A stretch of 64,000 nt of DNA from the NCBI GenBank assembly GCA_018105865.1, contig CM030862.1, positions 7,246,979-7,310,978 of the forward strand. The letters run 5' to 3'. Shown here in pieces: positions 11,813 to 49,945 of the stretch. The notes below the pieces were generated by a model, which was not told the DNA's origin, made no database searches, and worked only from the letters and a program-made list of their open reading frames with translations. Source of the stretch: Metaphire vulgaris. Lineage: Eukaryota; Annelida; Clitellata; Crassiclitellata; Megascolecidae. Made by a program: the position numbers and the translations under genes. Numbering within the stretch: the first letter of the stretch is position 1; each line of letters opens with the position of its first letter.

Positions 11813-12546
11813 ACGCATTAAGGAACCCCCGATCAAAGGAACTTGCCAATTGTTTCCGGTATAACGAATTAAAATGAATCCCCTAAAGATGAATCACCAG
11901 TCATCTTTCTACGTGTAATAAATACTCCCCACCTCTTTATTCTATGAAGAATATTAACACCCTCTGAAATGTAAATACTCCCTATAGTGATATGCAGTAA
12001 AATGTATAAATGGAGTCATCAGATATGAAACCGTCTGGAATGACGTAATTTGGGGCTGGGTGAGCTAATCCCATAGAGTCTTCAAAGGCAGTCTGACCGA
12101 TTATATTAGCGCAATACGCATTGTCCTTCTTGTCCAGATACGTATTCTAGTGACTAGCGTTGGGGCCGGTGATGCCAGAATCGGTTGAATGTATTGTTTG
12201 AAATACTTTGATCTCCTTGGCTAATCTTCGTCACTACGTGAAAATCTTTAGACAGACAGACAGTCAGACCGACATTCTAGAACAGTGAGCTATCTTACTG
12301 AACGTTGCAACACTTGATAAATACTTGGTATTTATCCAGGTTCCTTGGCCTAACCAAGCAAGCCGATTCTCAGTCGGCTTACTCGGCTATATGTAGTATT
12401 TAATGTGACTAATAGCTCCATCTGATGACGCTGATCTCTCTAGTAAGGCGCCAGACTTGGAAGTCTTTTAGTAAGAAGACTAAAACGTCAACTGAATCAT
12501 GACTGATTTCCCAAAAGTTAGTTGCAAATTGTAATCGCAAATGAGC

Positions 12547-12660
12547 AGGCCGGGCCGGGCCGGGCGGGCCGACAAACCCTAAAGAAAAAGCAATGAAACG
12601 GGCGGGCCGGGCAAAAGAGTGACGGCCGGGCCGGGCCGGGCTGCCATATCGGCCCGTGCA
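12547..12660. repeat. GGGCCGGGC-rich repeat, copy 2
   Basis: Same composition and order as the copy about 840 bp upstream, ending CTGCCATATCGGCCCG. Both could be internal parts of related elements nested in the hAT-like insertion. Confidence 0.6.
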
Positions 12661-13133
12661 GGGGTCTAACCTAAACGCCCAGGGTACAACGGTTTCATGA
12701 CAAAACTGTCAAAACAAAAGGAGCACAAATTCGATGTGTTCATCTCAATGTAATATATCAAGTAATCAAAGATTACATACATTTGAACACAATATTCTAA
12801 CTTCGTTAACAAAGAGATAACTGTGCTGCGCGTAGAAATGAATATTCATAACAGCAGTCAGGTCACGTGTGACAAATAGCGTAACTAGGCGCCGGTTCAT
12901 AAATATTCGTAAGCCTTCTGCTTTAAATAGTATAGGCCTATGTATTATAATTATAGCTCAATTTTATGTAAAGAACAGTCTAGTAGGTTGAAGTAGCTGA
13001 TCATTTGTGCTAAAGACTTAACAGAGCGTCGTCTCAATAATTGATCACTTCGGAAATTTGGCGCCCCTCAAAAGCTTGCGCTCCCCTGCCTCGCGGAGCT
13101 CGCGGAGTGGGTCGCTCCGGCCCTGGACATAGA

Positions 13134-13335
13134 CAGAAACAGAGAAGAGAGAGACAAAAACTGATATAGAGACAGGGGCAGAGAAACAGAGAAACAGACA
13201 GAGGCAGAGAGAGAGACAGAGACAGAGACAGAGCCAGAGAAAGAGAGAGAGAAAAGAGAGACGTCTCGATCTGGGAGCCAGTTTAGGAGTCGGCGTCGGC
13301 GGCGTCGGCGGCGGCGGCGGCGGCGGCGGGGATAG
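13134..13335. repeat. GA/CAGA microsatellite and (CGG)n run
   Basis: The continuation of the interrupted GA repeat ends near 13260. A GGC/CGG run of about 13 units follows at 13291-13329. Confidence 0.9.
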
Positions 13336-13994
13336 GGTGAGGAGATGGCTAATCCTGTCGACGGGAAAAACATTTTCCGGGCTGCTGGGAAGCTTAACGG
13401 CGACCTAATTTCTCCCCGAAATTCCGAAATTATACGTTCTGTCAGTAAATTAGCCGACAAACAGACGCGTGCATATGCATGAGCATCCCCTGGCGGGTGC
13501 AAAGTCAACTAACCAGCGTCACTGAAGCAAACGTTTGCACAGAGGCAAATACAGTAACAGGAGGAACATCGTGAGTAGGCCTATAGTCTCTCGGGCCTAA
13601 ACACGGGATGCCAGATTCCACGGTAGAGAAGCAAGCAGATCGATTTTAGGCCAGATTAAGTAGTGTGGAGAAAAGAAAGAAAAATATCGGAATTCTTAAT
13701 TTATGCAAAATGTTCTTTTAAAACTCGGCAAAACAGTGCTCCCAGTTCTTCGTCGCCATCAAATTAAGCTTAGACCTACATCGATTTATCTGCCTTATAG
13801 GAATCATGGCCAATATCTTATTAAGGCAATTAAGACTTCAGAAAATTTGTGACGCGAAAACTCCTTAAGAAATGAACAGTTCTGATTAATTTTATTTGAG
13901 CAATTGCATGGGTGGGATATAGAGAAAGAAAAATATGTACCAAAATTCGTCTCCGATTTTAAAAAATCATTAAGCCGCTCATAGGGACTTTAAA
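13336..13994. other. Intergenic, no gene recognised
   Basis: AT-rich single-copy-looking sequence with no coding frame of interest and no element ends seen. Confidence 0.4.
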
Positions 13995-14213
13995 CAGAGA
14001 TGGCCGTGGGTTGGGTTAACCAAGGGATGGGTTGGGTTGGATTGAGTTGGGTTGGGTCAGAAAATACGTCATGTTCTAAGAAACTGCAATGTATATCGGT
14101 GGGTTGGGTTGGGCTGGGTCAAGTAACCCTATTGCCGGCATGGGCAGAGTTAGGTTGGAGATTTGATGGGTTGAGTTGGGTTCTAGAAAATGGACACATG
14201 CACAAAGTCTCTG
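13995..14213. mobile_element. hAT-like MITE with internal (GGGTT) repeats
   Basis: Ends CAGAGATGGCCGTGGGTTGG and GTCTCTG; flanks ACTTTAAA / ACTTTGAG (6/8). The interior is dominated by GGGTTGGGTT words. Same family as 20058-20302 and 25043-25268, there in reverse orientation. Confidence 0.75.
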
Positions 14214-14379
14214 ACTTTGAGCATTTATCAACAAAGTTAATTTTGGGAATTTAAAAATTTGAACTCCATTTTTAATTATGTAGGCCTATACCGTATACGT
14301 TCAAATTGACGGCAATTCGTAAGACTGATTGGCGTGTGGCCTATTTACATGCAACATGAGCAGTAAGGTGTCTGCTAAA

Positions 14380-14650
14380 TCAATCAATTAATCAATTTCT
14401 ATAGCGCCACTACCATAATTCCCAGGGCCAGGGTGCGATTTGTGACCTGGAGCAGTGGGGGGATATGTGGAGCTTGGGGGGATGTAGCTGTTGGGAAATG
14501 TAGCAGTGGGGGATGTAGTGGTGGAGGATGCAGCAGTAGGGGGATGCAGTTGGGCAGTGGGGGGGATTCCCCCCTTCCCCCTACAAATCGCGCCCTGCCC
14601 AGGGCATCAGCCGATGGCGCACCAATGTTCCTCGGTAGGTGACAGCTTTA
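14380..14650. mobile_element. LINE 3'-tail fragment split by a MITE
   Basis: ATTTCTATAGCGCCACTACC and GGGCATCAGCCGATGGCGC flank the MITE at 14429-14597 and match the LINE tail near 120-170. Confidence 0.5.
14429..14597. mobile_element. hAT-like MITE, GCGATTTGT family
   Basis: Ends CAGGGTGCGATTTGTGACC and ACAAATCGCGCCCTG; perfect duplication CCCAGGGC. A second member lies at 62861-63032. The interior is made of GGGGGATGTAG-like units. Confidence 0.92.
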
Positions 14651-15330
14651 GGCTACGTACTCGTCCGAAGTCAAAGCTGGTAATATTGTTTATAGTTGTC
14701 TTCGCAATAACCAAACAATGAAGTCAAAAGCCTTATTGCGACCGATCAGCACAAGACGTAACTTTTTAAGACTCGAAGATTTTGTCACATTAGTTTACAC
14801 GCGCAAACTCCCAACAGGCCCAATGGCGTTTCTGCTTTCGCAGTCAACAGGAATAGTCGCCCAAGAGTTTTCCCGTCAAATATAACAGCACAGCACGCAG
14901 CGCGTCAAATCCAGTCCATCTTTCATGTTTCTTCGCTTATTTTTTTTCGTGATAATGCATCTCCAACCCTCAGAACATCGACGCAACCAGAGACCTCATA
15001 TATTCTATATAGGTTTTCTATTGGCATGCGTAGTAATTACATTTGTCAGTTTTCTCCCACAGACTCGAGAACATAGATCAATAATCCATGCGAGATCTTG
15101 TATGCGAAGATCTGCTTTCTTCGGTCTGAACCTGTATACAGCCTTATAGGTAATAGAGTTTTATACACGAATTTCCTTCCTGCGCGAAAATAAATAAATA
15201 ATTCTGAGCTTTGGACAGATATCAAGGAACGGGTTAGATTTGCCATTCTATTTTGTCCTGTCTGTCTATCTCTCTAGAGACGCCATCAGCAAATTCGCAG
15301 CGATAGTTTCTCCAAAGTTTGTACAAAAGT
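14650..15330. other. Intergenic, no gene recognised
   Basis: Unique-looking AT-rich sequence with short ORFs only. Confidence 0.4.
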
Positions 15331-15493
15331 CAGTGCATGGAGTGCAGAGAGTGGTGGGCGCCCGGGGTCAAGTCGATAAAAAATGTTTGACGAACAAAAA
15401 GAGAAGAAAACAGGTCGTAGAGTCAATTTTGGCGACCCCATCTGGTCGGCGCCCGAGGCCACCACCCCACCGCCCCTCCTCTGCACGCTACTG
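15331..15493. mobile_element. hAT-like MITE
   Basis: Ends CAGTGCATGGAGTGCAGAG and CTCTGCACGCTACTG; target duplication ACAAAAGT / ACAAAAAT (7/8). It is related to 37890-38103 (shared GGGCGCCCGGGG/CCTCGGGCGCC interior). Confidence 0.82.
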
Positions 15494-15655
15494 ACAAAAA
15501 TCTTGTCTAGATAAAACTGTCACTGTTATCCTATACATGTTTTTTATTGAAAAATTTCGCGATCGATTTGTGAGTAGGCTTATAGACCTATAGGAAGTTA
15601 CGAAGTGACCCTGACGGATTTTCTACATGTCGTTATTACGCCAACGGCTTAGTCC

Positions 15656-15657
<2 letters not shown>

Positions 15658-15701
<44 letters not shown>

Positions 15702-15720
15702 TCATTCATTCATTCATTCC
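15658..15720. repeat. (CAT)n followed by (CATT)n
   Basis: About 14 CAT units, then five CATT units, adjoining a LINE tail (GATTTCTATAGCGCTG). Confidence 0.95.
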
Positions 15721-15850
15721 TAGACGATTTCTATAGCGCTGTAACAAGGCTGAGGCCCACAACAAAAGCGCTTTAACATCTCAACTATAACCCAACCTAA
15801 ACAGATGCGTTTTTAATCTCGTGATGAAATGCTCGGGCCCATCAATCAGG
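15721..15850 (-). mobile_element. LINE 3'-end fragment, first of a near-identical pair
   Basis: The 125-bp segment beginning TAGACGATTTCTATAGCGCT is repeated almost unchanged at 16243-16370, each preceded by a CATT microsatellite. This suggests a local duplication or two insertions of one LINE family. Confidence 0.65.
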
Positions 15851-16070
15851 AAGAGAGTTCCACAAGATAGTATTACTATAATCTCTCTCCGAACTTGGCT
15901 CTTGGAAACAGATGCGTCTTTAATCTCGTCTCTTTACAAGAGAGGCAAGGTACTCAGGACAGCATGAGCCAGCATCTTTTGAACACAATCCGCTCAGGGA
16001 CTCGAAGCCAATGTAGACGATCCCTGATGGTTTTACATGTTCGCACCAGCTTGTCACATATAGGCCTAGA

Positions 16071-16071
<1 letters not shown>

Positions 16072-16133
<62 letters not shown>
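16072..16133. repeat. (CA)n microsatellite
   Basis: Uninterrupted CA run of about 30 units. Confidence 0.98.
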
Positions 16134-16136
<3 letters not shown>

Positions 16137-16199
16137 GTCTCAGGAAAAACGTATATAGTTACTAGTTAGTCATTACAAGAAATGACTAAAAGTTTGTCA

Positions 16200-16241
16200 T
16201 TCATTTATTCATTCATTCATTCATTCATTCATTCATTCATT
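16200..16241. repeat. (ATTC)n microsatellite
   Basis: About ten tetranucleotide units next to a LINE tail. Confidence 0.95.
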
Positions 16242-16242
16242 C

Positions 16243-16437
16243 CTAGACAATTTCTATAGCGCTATAACAAGGCTGAGGCCCACAACAAAAGCGCTTTAAC
16301 ATCTCAACTATAACCCAACCTAAACAGATGCGTTTTTAATCTCGTGATGAAATGCTCGGGAGTATCAGCCATGGTGGTCTCATCAGGAAGAGAGTTCCAC
16401 AAGATAGGATTACCCCTAGTGAAGGATCTGAAGGAAG

Positions 16438-16440
<3 letters not shown>
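16243..16440 (-). mobile_element. LINE C-terminal ORF and 3'-end fragment
   Basis: The minus strand encodes ASFRSFTRGNPILWNSLPDE and HFITRLKTHLFRLGYS, the conserved end of CR1/L2-like LINE reverse transcriptase proteins, followed by the same tail as at 15721. Confidence 0.75.
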
Positions 16441-16806
<366 letters not shown>

Positions 16807-17140
16807 AGCTTCCTTTCTGACAGCTCATTAACGGTTATCTTTTCCCGTTGTTAATGTCTTTCAATCGATTACTGATATCTGGTGTCTTTCAAAGTCTTCC
16901 TTGATGTTATCCCATCCACTTTTTCTTGGGTCTTCCTCTTCCGCCCTTGCCTTCTTTCTATGTGTAGATTGCTTTATATGGGAGTCTGTTGTCTTTCATT
17001 ATAGTAATGCATCTAAGTCTTCTTCTTCTGAATTTATCGATTGTTGTCTCTTGCATCCCCAGTCTTTTTCTGATGTCTTCACTCCGTATTCTTTGTAGTC
17101 TGCTTACTCCCAAGATCTTTCTCCAGCAGCTCAACCTCAG
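16807..17140 (-). mobile_element. LINE fragment (RT C-terminal end)
   Basis: The minus strand reads WRKILGVSRLQRIRSEDIRK, then RLGMQETTIDKFRRRRLRC and, after frameshifts, GRGRPKKKWMG, the typical LINE endonuclease/RT C terminus. Several stops and shifts are present. Confidence 0.7.
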
Positions 17141-17276
17141 TATAGGCCTATATCGATCCTTTAAGTTTTAAGTGATTAGGCATATCCAATGATATGCCGG
17201 TTAAGATGAAGTTCAAGTGTTTTGTTTCTTGTATTTCGTAATCAATCTGCCTCCAGAGCAGAATTCTAGGAACTGT

Positions 17277-17310
17277 TGTTCTGTTATTCTAGATCTAGAA
17301 TAACAGAACA
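17277..17310. repeat. 34-bp perfect palindrome
   Basis: TGTTCTGTTATTCTAGA is followed directly by its reverse complement (centre AGATCT). There is no spacer. Confidence 0.95.
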
Positions 17311-18195
17311 TCCACGGACCGCTGGCTTTCAATTCATGGCGGCCCGCATGGCGTCTTTCTAAATAGGCCTAGATTTTATTGGTCCTGTTTATGCTTGTGC
17401 TTATTGAATCACGCGTAGTCGAGACTTTTAGTTCCCGCGTTCCTTGTTAAATAGTAGGCTCTAAATTACTTTTAAACTGTCGTTTGATTGTAACTGCTAC
17501 CAGTTATTATACCGCTATGTGACTGCAGTGGTTGTCACTACTGTTGAAAACAATGCTACAAAAGGCAGCAAAATCTTGCGGCCTGAGGGCCATCTAGATG
17601 AAAATTTATAATGCACGGCGCCCTTGCAACAAAAGGTTGACCACACATGTTCTATAGATCATAAATGGTTGCCTTTCTGGCCGCCCCCCAAAACACAACG
17701 CACATTTTAAATGCTTAAATCGTTTGCCGAAGCGAAAAAGCACCCGCGTCTCACAGTTAGATCTACTGCAGGGCCTGTTTTAACGTGCAGTGATACACAA
17801 AATGTGCAGTGATAAAATGAAAATGTGCAGTGGAAAAATGTAATTTTCTGTGCTTTGTGCAGTGATAAATTTTCCGGACGACCTTTTTTGCTTGTCTTTT
17901 GCGCGGATGTTCACAAATTTTCTGAGTTTAGTGCAGTGATAAATTTTTCTTAAAACATGCCCTGGTCTACTGTGTTAGAAAAGAATTTGTGAGGAAGGAC
18001 AAGTGGCGACCCCTCTGTCAATCGGATGAACAGAAGTTTAAATAGATAAATTGTGTGGCAACAACAACAACAACAACAACAACAACACATGAACGGCGTT
18101 CGGTTCGTGTCTCTGGTTCAGAGAATCAAAATGCCAAAGCACTCGCAATGCAGCGTTTAGCGACAATTGAATAGCCCAGTAGACATTCGATCAAA
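17311..18195. other. Intergenic; one MITE and a (CAA)n run, no gene
   Basis: Apart from the MITE at 17769-17964 and (CAA)n at 18060-18086, I see only short ORFs and unremarkable sequence. Confidence 0.4.
17769..17964. mobile_element. hAT-like MITE, GTGCAGTGATA family
   Basis: Ends CAGGGCCTGTTTTAA and TTAAAACATGCCCTG; duplication ATCTACTG / GTCTACTG (7/8). The interior repeats GTGCAGTGATAAA four times and carries GACGACCTTTTTTGCTTGTC. A decayed relative lies at 22249-22448. Confidence 0.87.
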
Positions 18196-18296
18196 GAAGA
18201 AGAAGAAGAAGAAGAAGAAGAAGAAGAAGAAGAAGAAGAAGAAGAAGAAGAAGAAGAAGAAGAAGAAGAAGAAGAAGAAGAAGAAGAAGAAGAAGG
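18196..18296. repeat. (AAG)n microsatellite
   Basis: About 33 uninterrupted AAG units, just upstream of the GC-rich 5' flank of the T-box gene. Confidence 0.98.
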
Positions 18297-18299
18297 AAA

Positions 18300-18566
18300 C
18301 GACGATGGCGCGGCCAAGCGGCGAAGGAGGGGCCTAACCCCGCCTTTTGTTGTCGCCCGGAGCACGACTCCGCCCCATTCTGACGCCCATCCCCGGTCGC
18401 CATCGCTTCCGATTCGTCGGGAGGAGATGGGATCGACATCGTCGACTCGACACCGACGTGGAGCAGGAAGTCAATCACGCCACGCTTCGAAGAGACACAG
18501 AAGCAGGAGAATACAGAAACACACGCACGCACACAGACAGAGAGACGAAGACACACAGAGAGGGAC

Positions 18567-18600
<34 letters not shown>

Positions 18601-19137
18601 GGGGCAGAGAGAGAGAGAGAGAAAGAGACGGGGGAGGGACTAGAAATCGGGTCTTGGCATTCTTAAAAAGCTGATGGCGTTCGAAGCAGTCGTCAGTTTT
18701 GGCACCAGCGGTCCGGAAGCGACAATCCTCTCTTCTCCTCGAGGAGAAGACGAGAGACACCGGAAGTGAAGCGTCGACACCGGAAGGACAGCGTCGGCGG
18801 CGGCGGCGGCGGCGGCGTTAGGGCCAACGCCGCTCCTCGGCCGCGCCGTAGATCTAGAAGGAGTGGGATTCAGAGGCAGACGGCGGCGCTGAGAGTGTCA
18901 GAAGAGACGGAACGATTCGAACGCAGCGCGATTACCCCCCGCCAAAGTTTTCCAGGCCAGACGACGTCCGTCCAACCTTTCGCTCCTCTTCCCCTCCCTC
19001 CCTCCCTCCCTCCCCCCGCAACGGAAGAACCGCGCAGTCGGCACGACGACGACGACGACGACGATGATGATGATGACGCAACGACAACCGATGACGTCGG
19101 CGGAGAAGTAGGGGCGATTCTTCCGCCGGGGGGAAGA
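18300..19137 (+). promoter_or_regulatory. GC/CpG-rich 5' flank of tbx6-like gene 1
   Basis: Unlike the AT-rich surroundings, this stretch is rich in CpG, with GC-box-like CCGCCCC near 18370, a GA microsatellite (about 18535-18640), a GGC run near 18793-18815 and a (GAC/GAT)n run near 19044-19076. It runs straight into exon 1 and no ATG precedes 19138 in frame, so it probably contains the promoter and 5' UTR. No TATA box or initiator can be placed with confidence. Confidence 0.5.
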
Positions 19138-46514
<27,377 letters not shown>

Positions 46515-46546
46515 AAACTATCCACTCGATATCTAATACACTAAAC
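46515..46546 (+). other. Start of 3' UTR of tbx6-like gene 1
   Basis: Only 32 bp separate the stop codon from the MITE at 46547. I see no clear AATAAA in the following few hundred bases, so transcript end and polyadenylation site are unresolved and may lie within or beyond the MITE. Confidence 0.4.
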
Positions 46547-46874
46547 CAGCGGTTCCCAGACGATGACCCGCGGCCAACTTGTGGCCCGCCAGTTCTCAGA
46601 AAGTGGCCCGCGATGCCTCAGTATATGATATAAAGCGAGTGCTGTCATTATATATAGTTTTTGAATTTGGTTTCTTAAAGTTAAGAATGCTATCACACAA
46701 CTTTTATAATTTTACGAGCGTTTAGATTCCCCATAGATTTCTCATCATAAGAACCCAGATCAAAATCATCTACAGTATAATCTAAATACTGTTATAATTT
46801 TATAATATTGTGGCTTGCATAAATACGGAAAATAGTAGACGTGGTCCTCTACTTGAAAGGCGCGAGAACCACTG
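46547..46874. mobile_element. hAT-like MITE in the 3' flank of gene 1
   Basis: Ends CAGCGGTTCCCAGACG and GCGAGAACCACTG; duplication CACTAAAC / CACTAAAA (7/8). It lies 32 bp after the stop codon. Confidence 0.85.
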
Positions 46875-47448
46875 CACTAAAATATAGTAAAACAGTGAAT
46901 AAGTGCAATTGATTGATGTGTTAAACCGCATTGGCACCGATTTACGAAAACCCTTTCAGGTCGAACAATCTTCGAGATTAAAATTAAAGTATTTAGAGGG
47001 ACAAACATTGAATCGGTCCAAGTTACACACTTTTGAGATGGTCCCAAAAACAAATGATTATGATAACAATGATGATGATGACGACGATGATGATTATGAC
47101 GATGATTATGACGGCTCGCTGCCACGAGTACAGCTGTAAGATAAACAAGAGAAGATTATCTTAAAGTATCTTATTTTCTAAAATTCTCTGAAGAAGCGCG
47201 TCCACATAAATTGCGTTATACATTGGCTGTAAGATCATACAGAAATTCGAAATTCTTCTCCAACTTTGAGAATGTTAACATTATCTGCCCTCCAGTTTGA
47301 ATTATATTTTTGGTTTCTAAGTTTTCATCGAAAATTGGCCACGTACTTTGACTTTATTGCGGGAGTTTTCCAAGAGAACGTGTTGCGTTAGCTAACTCCA
47401 GTCTTTAAAATGACGCACTAAAGAAACTGCCAATTAATTATCTTATTA
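46875..47448. other. Intergenic between the T-box genes, AT-rich
   Basis: A (GAT/GAC)n stretch near 47068-47110; otherwise nothing recognised. Confidence 0.4.
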
Positions 47449-48419
47449 TATAATTCTCGATGTCTGTCCGTCCGTCCGTCCGTCCGCAACACGGCGGGTA
47501 TTGCAAGACGCTGTTGTCATTGACAACCAAATATTGTTTAATCAAAACGGAGCGTTTAACGAAGCGTCTTAATTGCAGCTTAAACCCCCGTCCCCCCTTC
47601 CCTCACCCCATACCTCCTAATCGCCCAGGCCCAACCCATTCCCGCCCCGGCCCCAAACCCCCTTTTCCCTTCCCTATCCCATCTCCTTCCCTCTCCCCAT
47701 TCCTCCCAATCGCCCCCTCAAACTCCCGTTCCTCTTCCGTCTCCCAACCCTTTTCCCTCTCCCCATCCCTCTTCCAATCCGTCTCCCAAACCCCCTTTCT
47801 CCTTCCCCTCCCCAACCGTTCCCCCCTCCAACCCTTTTCCCTCTCCCCATCCCTCTCCCAATTTCAAGGCCCCAAACCCCTGTTCCCTTTCCTCTCCCCA
47901 TCTCTTTTTTTCTCTCTCCTCATCCCTCTCCCAATCACCCTGGCCCCAACACATTCCGGCCCCGGCCCCAAAATTCCCTTCCCTCCCCATCCTTTTCCCT
48001 CCCCCCCATCCCTCTTCCAATCGCCTCAGGCCCAACCCATTCCAGCCCCAACCCATTCCCTGCCCCGGCCCTAAACCCCTGTTCCCCTTCCCCTCCTTAT
48101 CCCCTTCAACTACCCATCCCTCCCCAATCGCCCAGGCCCCAACCCATCAGCGCTCCGCCCTACCCCACCGGCCCCAAACCCCGTTTCCAAACCTACACAA
48201 CGCTGCTCCAAAACCCGTACAACCCCACTTCCTCCTCCCAAATCTCCTTCCCTCTCCCAATGCCCTACCCTCCGTTATTATATATATTTACTCTTTCCTA
48301 ACCTCAAACCCTATTTTTTAAATTTTACCCCTCAAGTGTGGATTAAATTTTCAGACGCTGTCATTGTACTGGGGATTTAATTTTTGGAAAAGCGTTCTCA
48401 GAAATGATTGCTGTAACGT

Positions 48420-48900
48420 TTTAAATTTGCTATATCTCAGGCTATATAGGAGCTAAAAGATGAGGTTTGCACCATTGTTTAGATTGTTTATTTCTCTTTC
48501 TAACTGTCCGTGCAAAACAAAAATATATGGGGTAGAGTCCACTTTACGGCCTAAAATATCACCTCTCCCCGAAAATTTTTTAAAGCCCGCTAGCAAAATA
48601 TTTTCAGCGGTAACCTTTGGTCAGCGGCAAAATTGTAAAGGGATGTCAGAGGAACAAAATAAACCAAAAATTTTGAAAATCGGTTGACATTTGGCAAAGA
48701 TCTATCAGTTCTAACCCGATGACCCTGATGTTTGAACATAAGTATTATCGGTGAATTTCGTCAATTCTGAGAAAGTTTCCAATTTTTTTTGAATTTGCCA
48801 TATCTCAGGCTATATAAGAGCTAAGAAGATGAGATTTGCACCATTGTTTAGCTTTTTATTCCTCTTTCTAACCGTCCGTGCAAAACAAAAAAGTCCAGCG
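48420..48900 (+). repeat. Two-copy direct repeat of about 100 bp
   Basis: TGCTATATCTCAGGCTATAT to CCGTGCAAAACAAAA occurs at about 48428-48523 and again at 48798-48890, spaced about 370 bp. Confidence 0.85.
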
Positions 48901-49129
48901 TTCACGAGCTTTTCGACAATCAAGTGAGAATGAGGAGCAGGCTGTTGCTCGGCGTGAAAAGCAGCACAGCAAACAAGAGAATCAAGCACTGCATGTCGTT
49001 CGACACTGCCAAATCAGTACACTTACCTTGACTATCAAGTTTCAGCAAATTCCTGCGAATGGGCGTTAACTCGGTTGAAGGAAAAGGCGGCGATTTAAGG
49101 AAATTAATTGCGCAAAATCCTATTGCATT

Positions 49130-49321
49130 CAGGGTCGGCGCTAGGGGGTGTCCGCGGATCCGACCCACCCAGCCTCGGCAGGGGCACCCAAGCAAATCGT
49201 TCAAATACGCAGAAAAATGTTGATTGGGGGGTGAGGGGTAGTCTGAGCCGGCGGGTCCTGGCTGTGTAGATTGCATTAGACCCACCCAGTCAACAAATTA
49301 CAAAACCCAGCGCCGCCCCTG
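49130..49321. mobile_element. hAT-like MITE nested in the Helitron-like element
   Basis: Ends CAGGGTCGGCGCTAGGG and CCCAGCGCCGCCCCTG; perfect duplication ATTGCATT. Confidence 0.93.
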
Positions 49322-49474
49322 ATTGCATTTGCACAAAATTGGGTGGTAAAACAGCCAATCTCCCCCGTCATTTTTGACGGGTAAACACCTAGTAATTAAT
49401 GAAATCAATTAGATATGATTGTCAATTTGTAATGTTCCCCCTCCAACTTTATTGAGAGAACGCAAACTGAGAGA

Positions 49475-49475
49475 G

Positions 49476-49546
<71 letters not shown>

Positions 49547-49692
49547 TATATATAAAGAGAGAGAGTGAGTGAGAGAGAGAGAAAGAGAAAGAGAGAGAGA
49601 GACAGAGCGAGCAAGAGAGATATATATATAAAGAGAGAGAGAGTGAGTGAGAGAGTGAGAGAGAGAGAGAAAGAGAAAGAGAGAGAGAGAGT
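49475..49692. repeat. (GA)n microsatellite with GATATATATAAAGA interruptions
   Basis: Two blocks of GA separated by ATATATAAA words, themselves in a roughly 70-bp periodic arrangement. Confidence 0.95.
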
Positions 49693-49694
49693 TC

Positions 49695-49879
49695 TTTGCC
49701 TTTCCCGTGACCGCTGCAAGGGCATGGAACCGCCTGCCTGCTTCAGTTCAACTATCTCCAACGCCAGACACCTTCAAGAAGAGACTCAAAACTTGGCTAT
49801 TTCGCACGTGCTGCTATAATCTATAATTTGTAATGTGTCCACGCAGTCACTGTATTAATTGCCAAAATAATCTCTACGT

Positions 49880-49944
<65 letters not shown>

Positions 49945-49945
49945 C
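49695..49945 (+). mobile_element. LINE C-terminal fragment with (AAT)n tail
   Basis: Translation gives FAFPVTAARAWNRLPACFS and TFKKRLKTWLF-like sequence through a frameshift, then an (AAT)n tail at 49881-49943. Confidence 0.65.

Larger units (their letters stand above)
47453..49390 (+). mobile_element. Helitron-like element with a C-rich minisatellite
   Basis: The left end is TCTCGATGTCTG followed by (TCCG)n. The right end is a perfect hairpin CCCGTCA-TTTT-TGACGGG, then TAAACACCTAG followed by T, as in Helitron 3' ends. The interior 47580-48250 is C/T-rich minisatellite sequence built of CCCAATCGCCCAGGCCC-like units. The left boundary is uncertain because the flanking base is T rather than A. 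Confidence 0.55.

Noticed and set aside
18766..19137. N-terminal extension of the T-box protein in the same frame as MFDDDL
   Set aside because: The extension would start at GTG; there is no ATG upstream in frame, so it is treated as 5' UTR.
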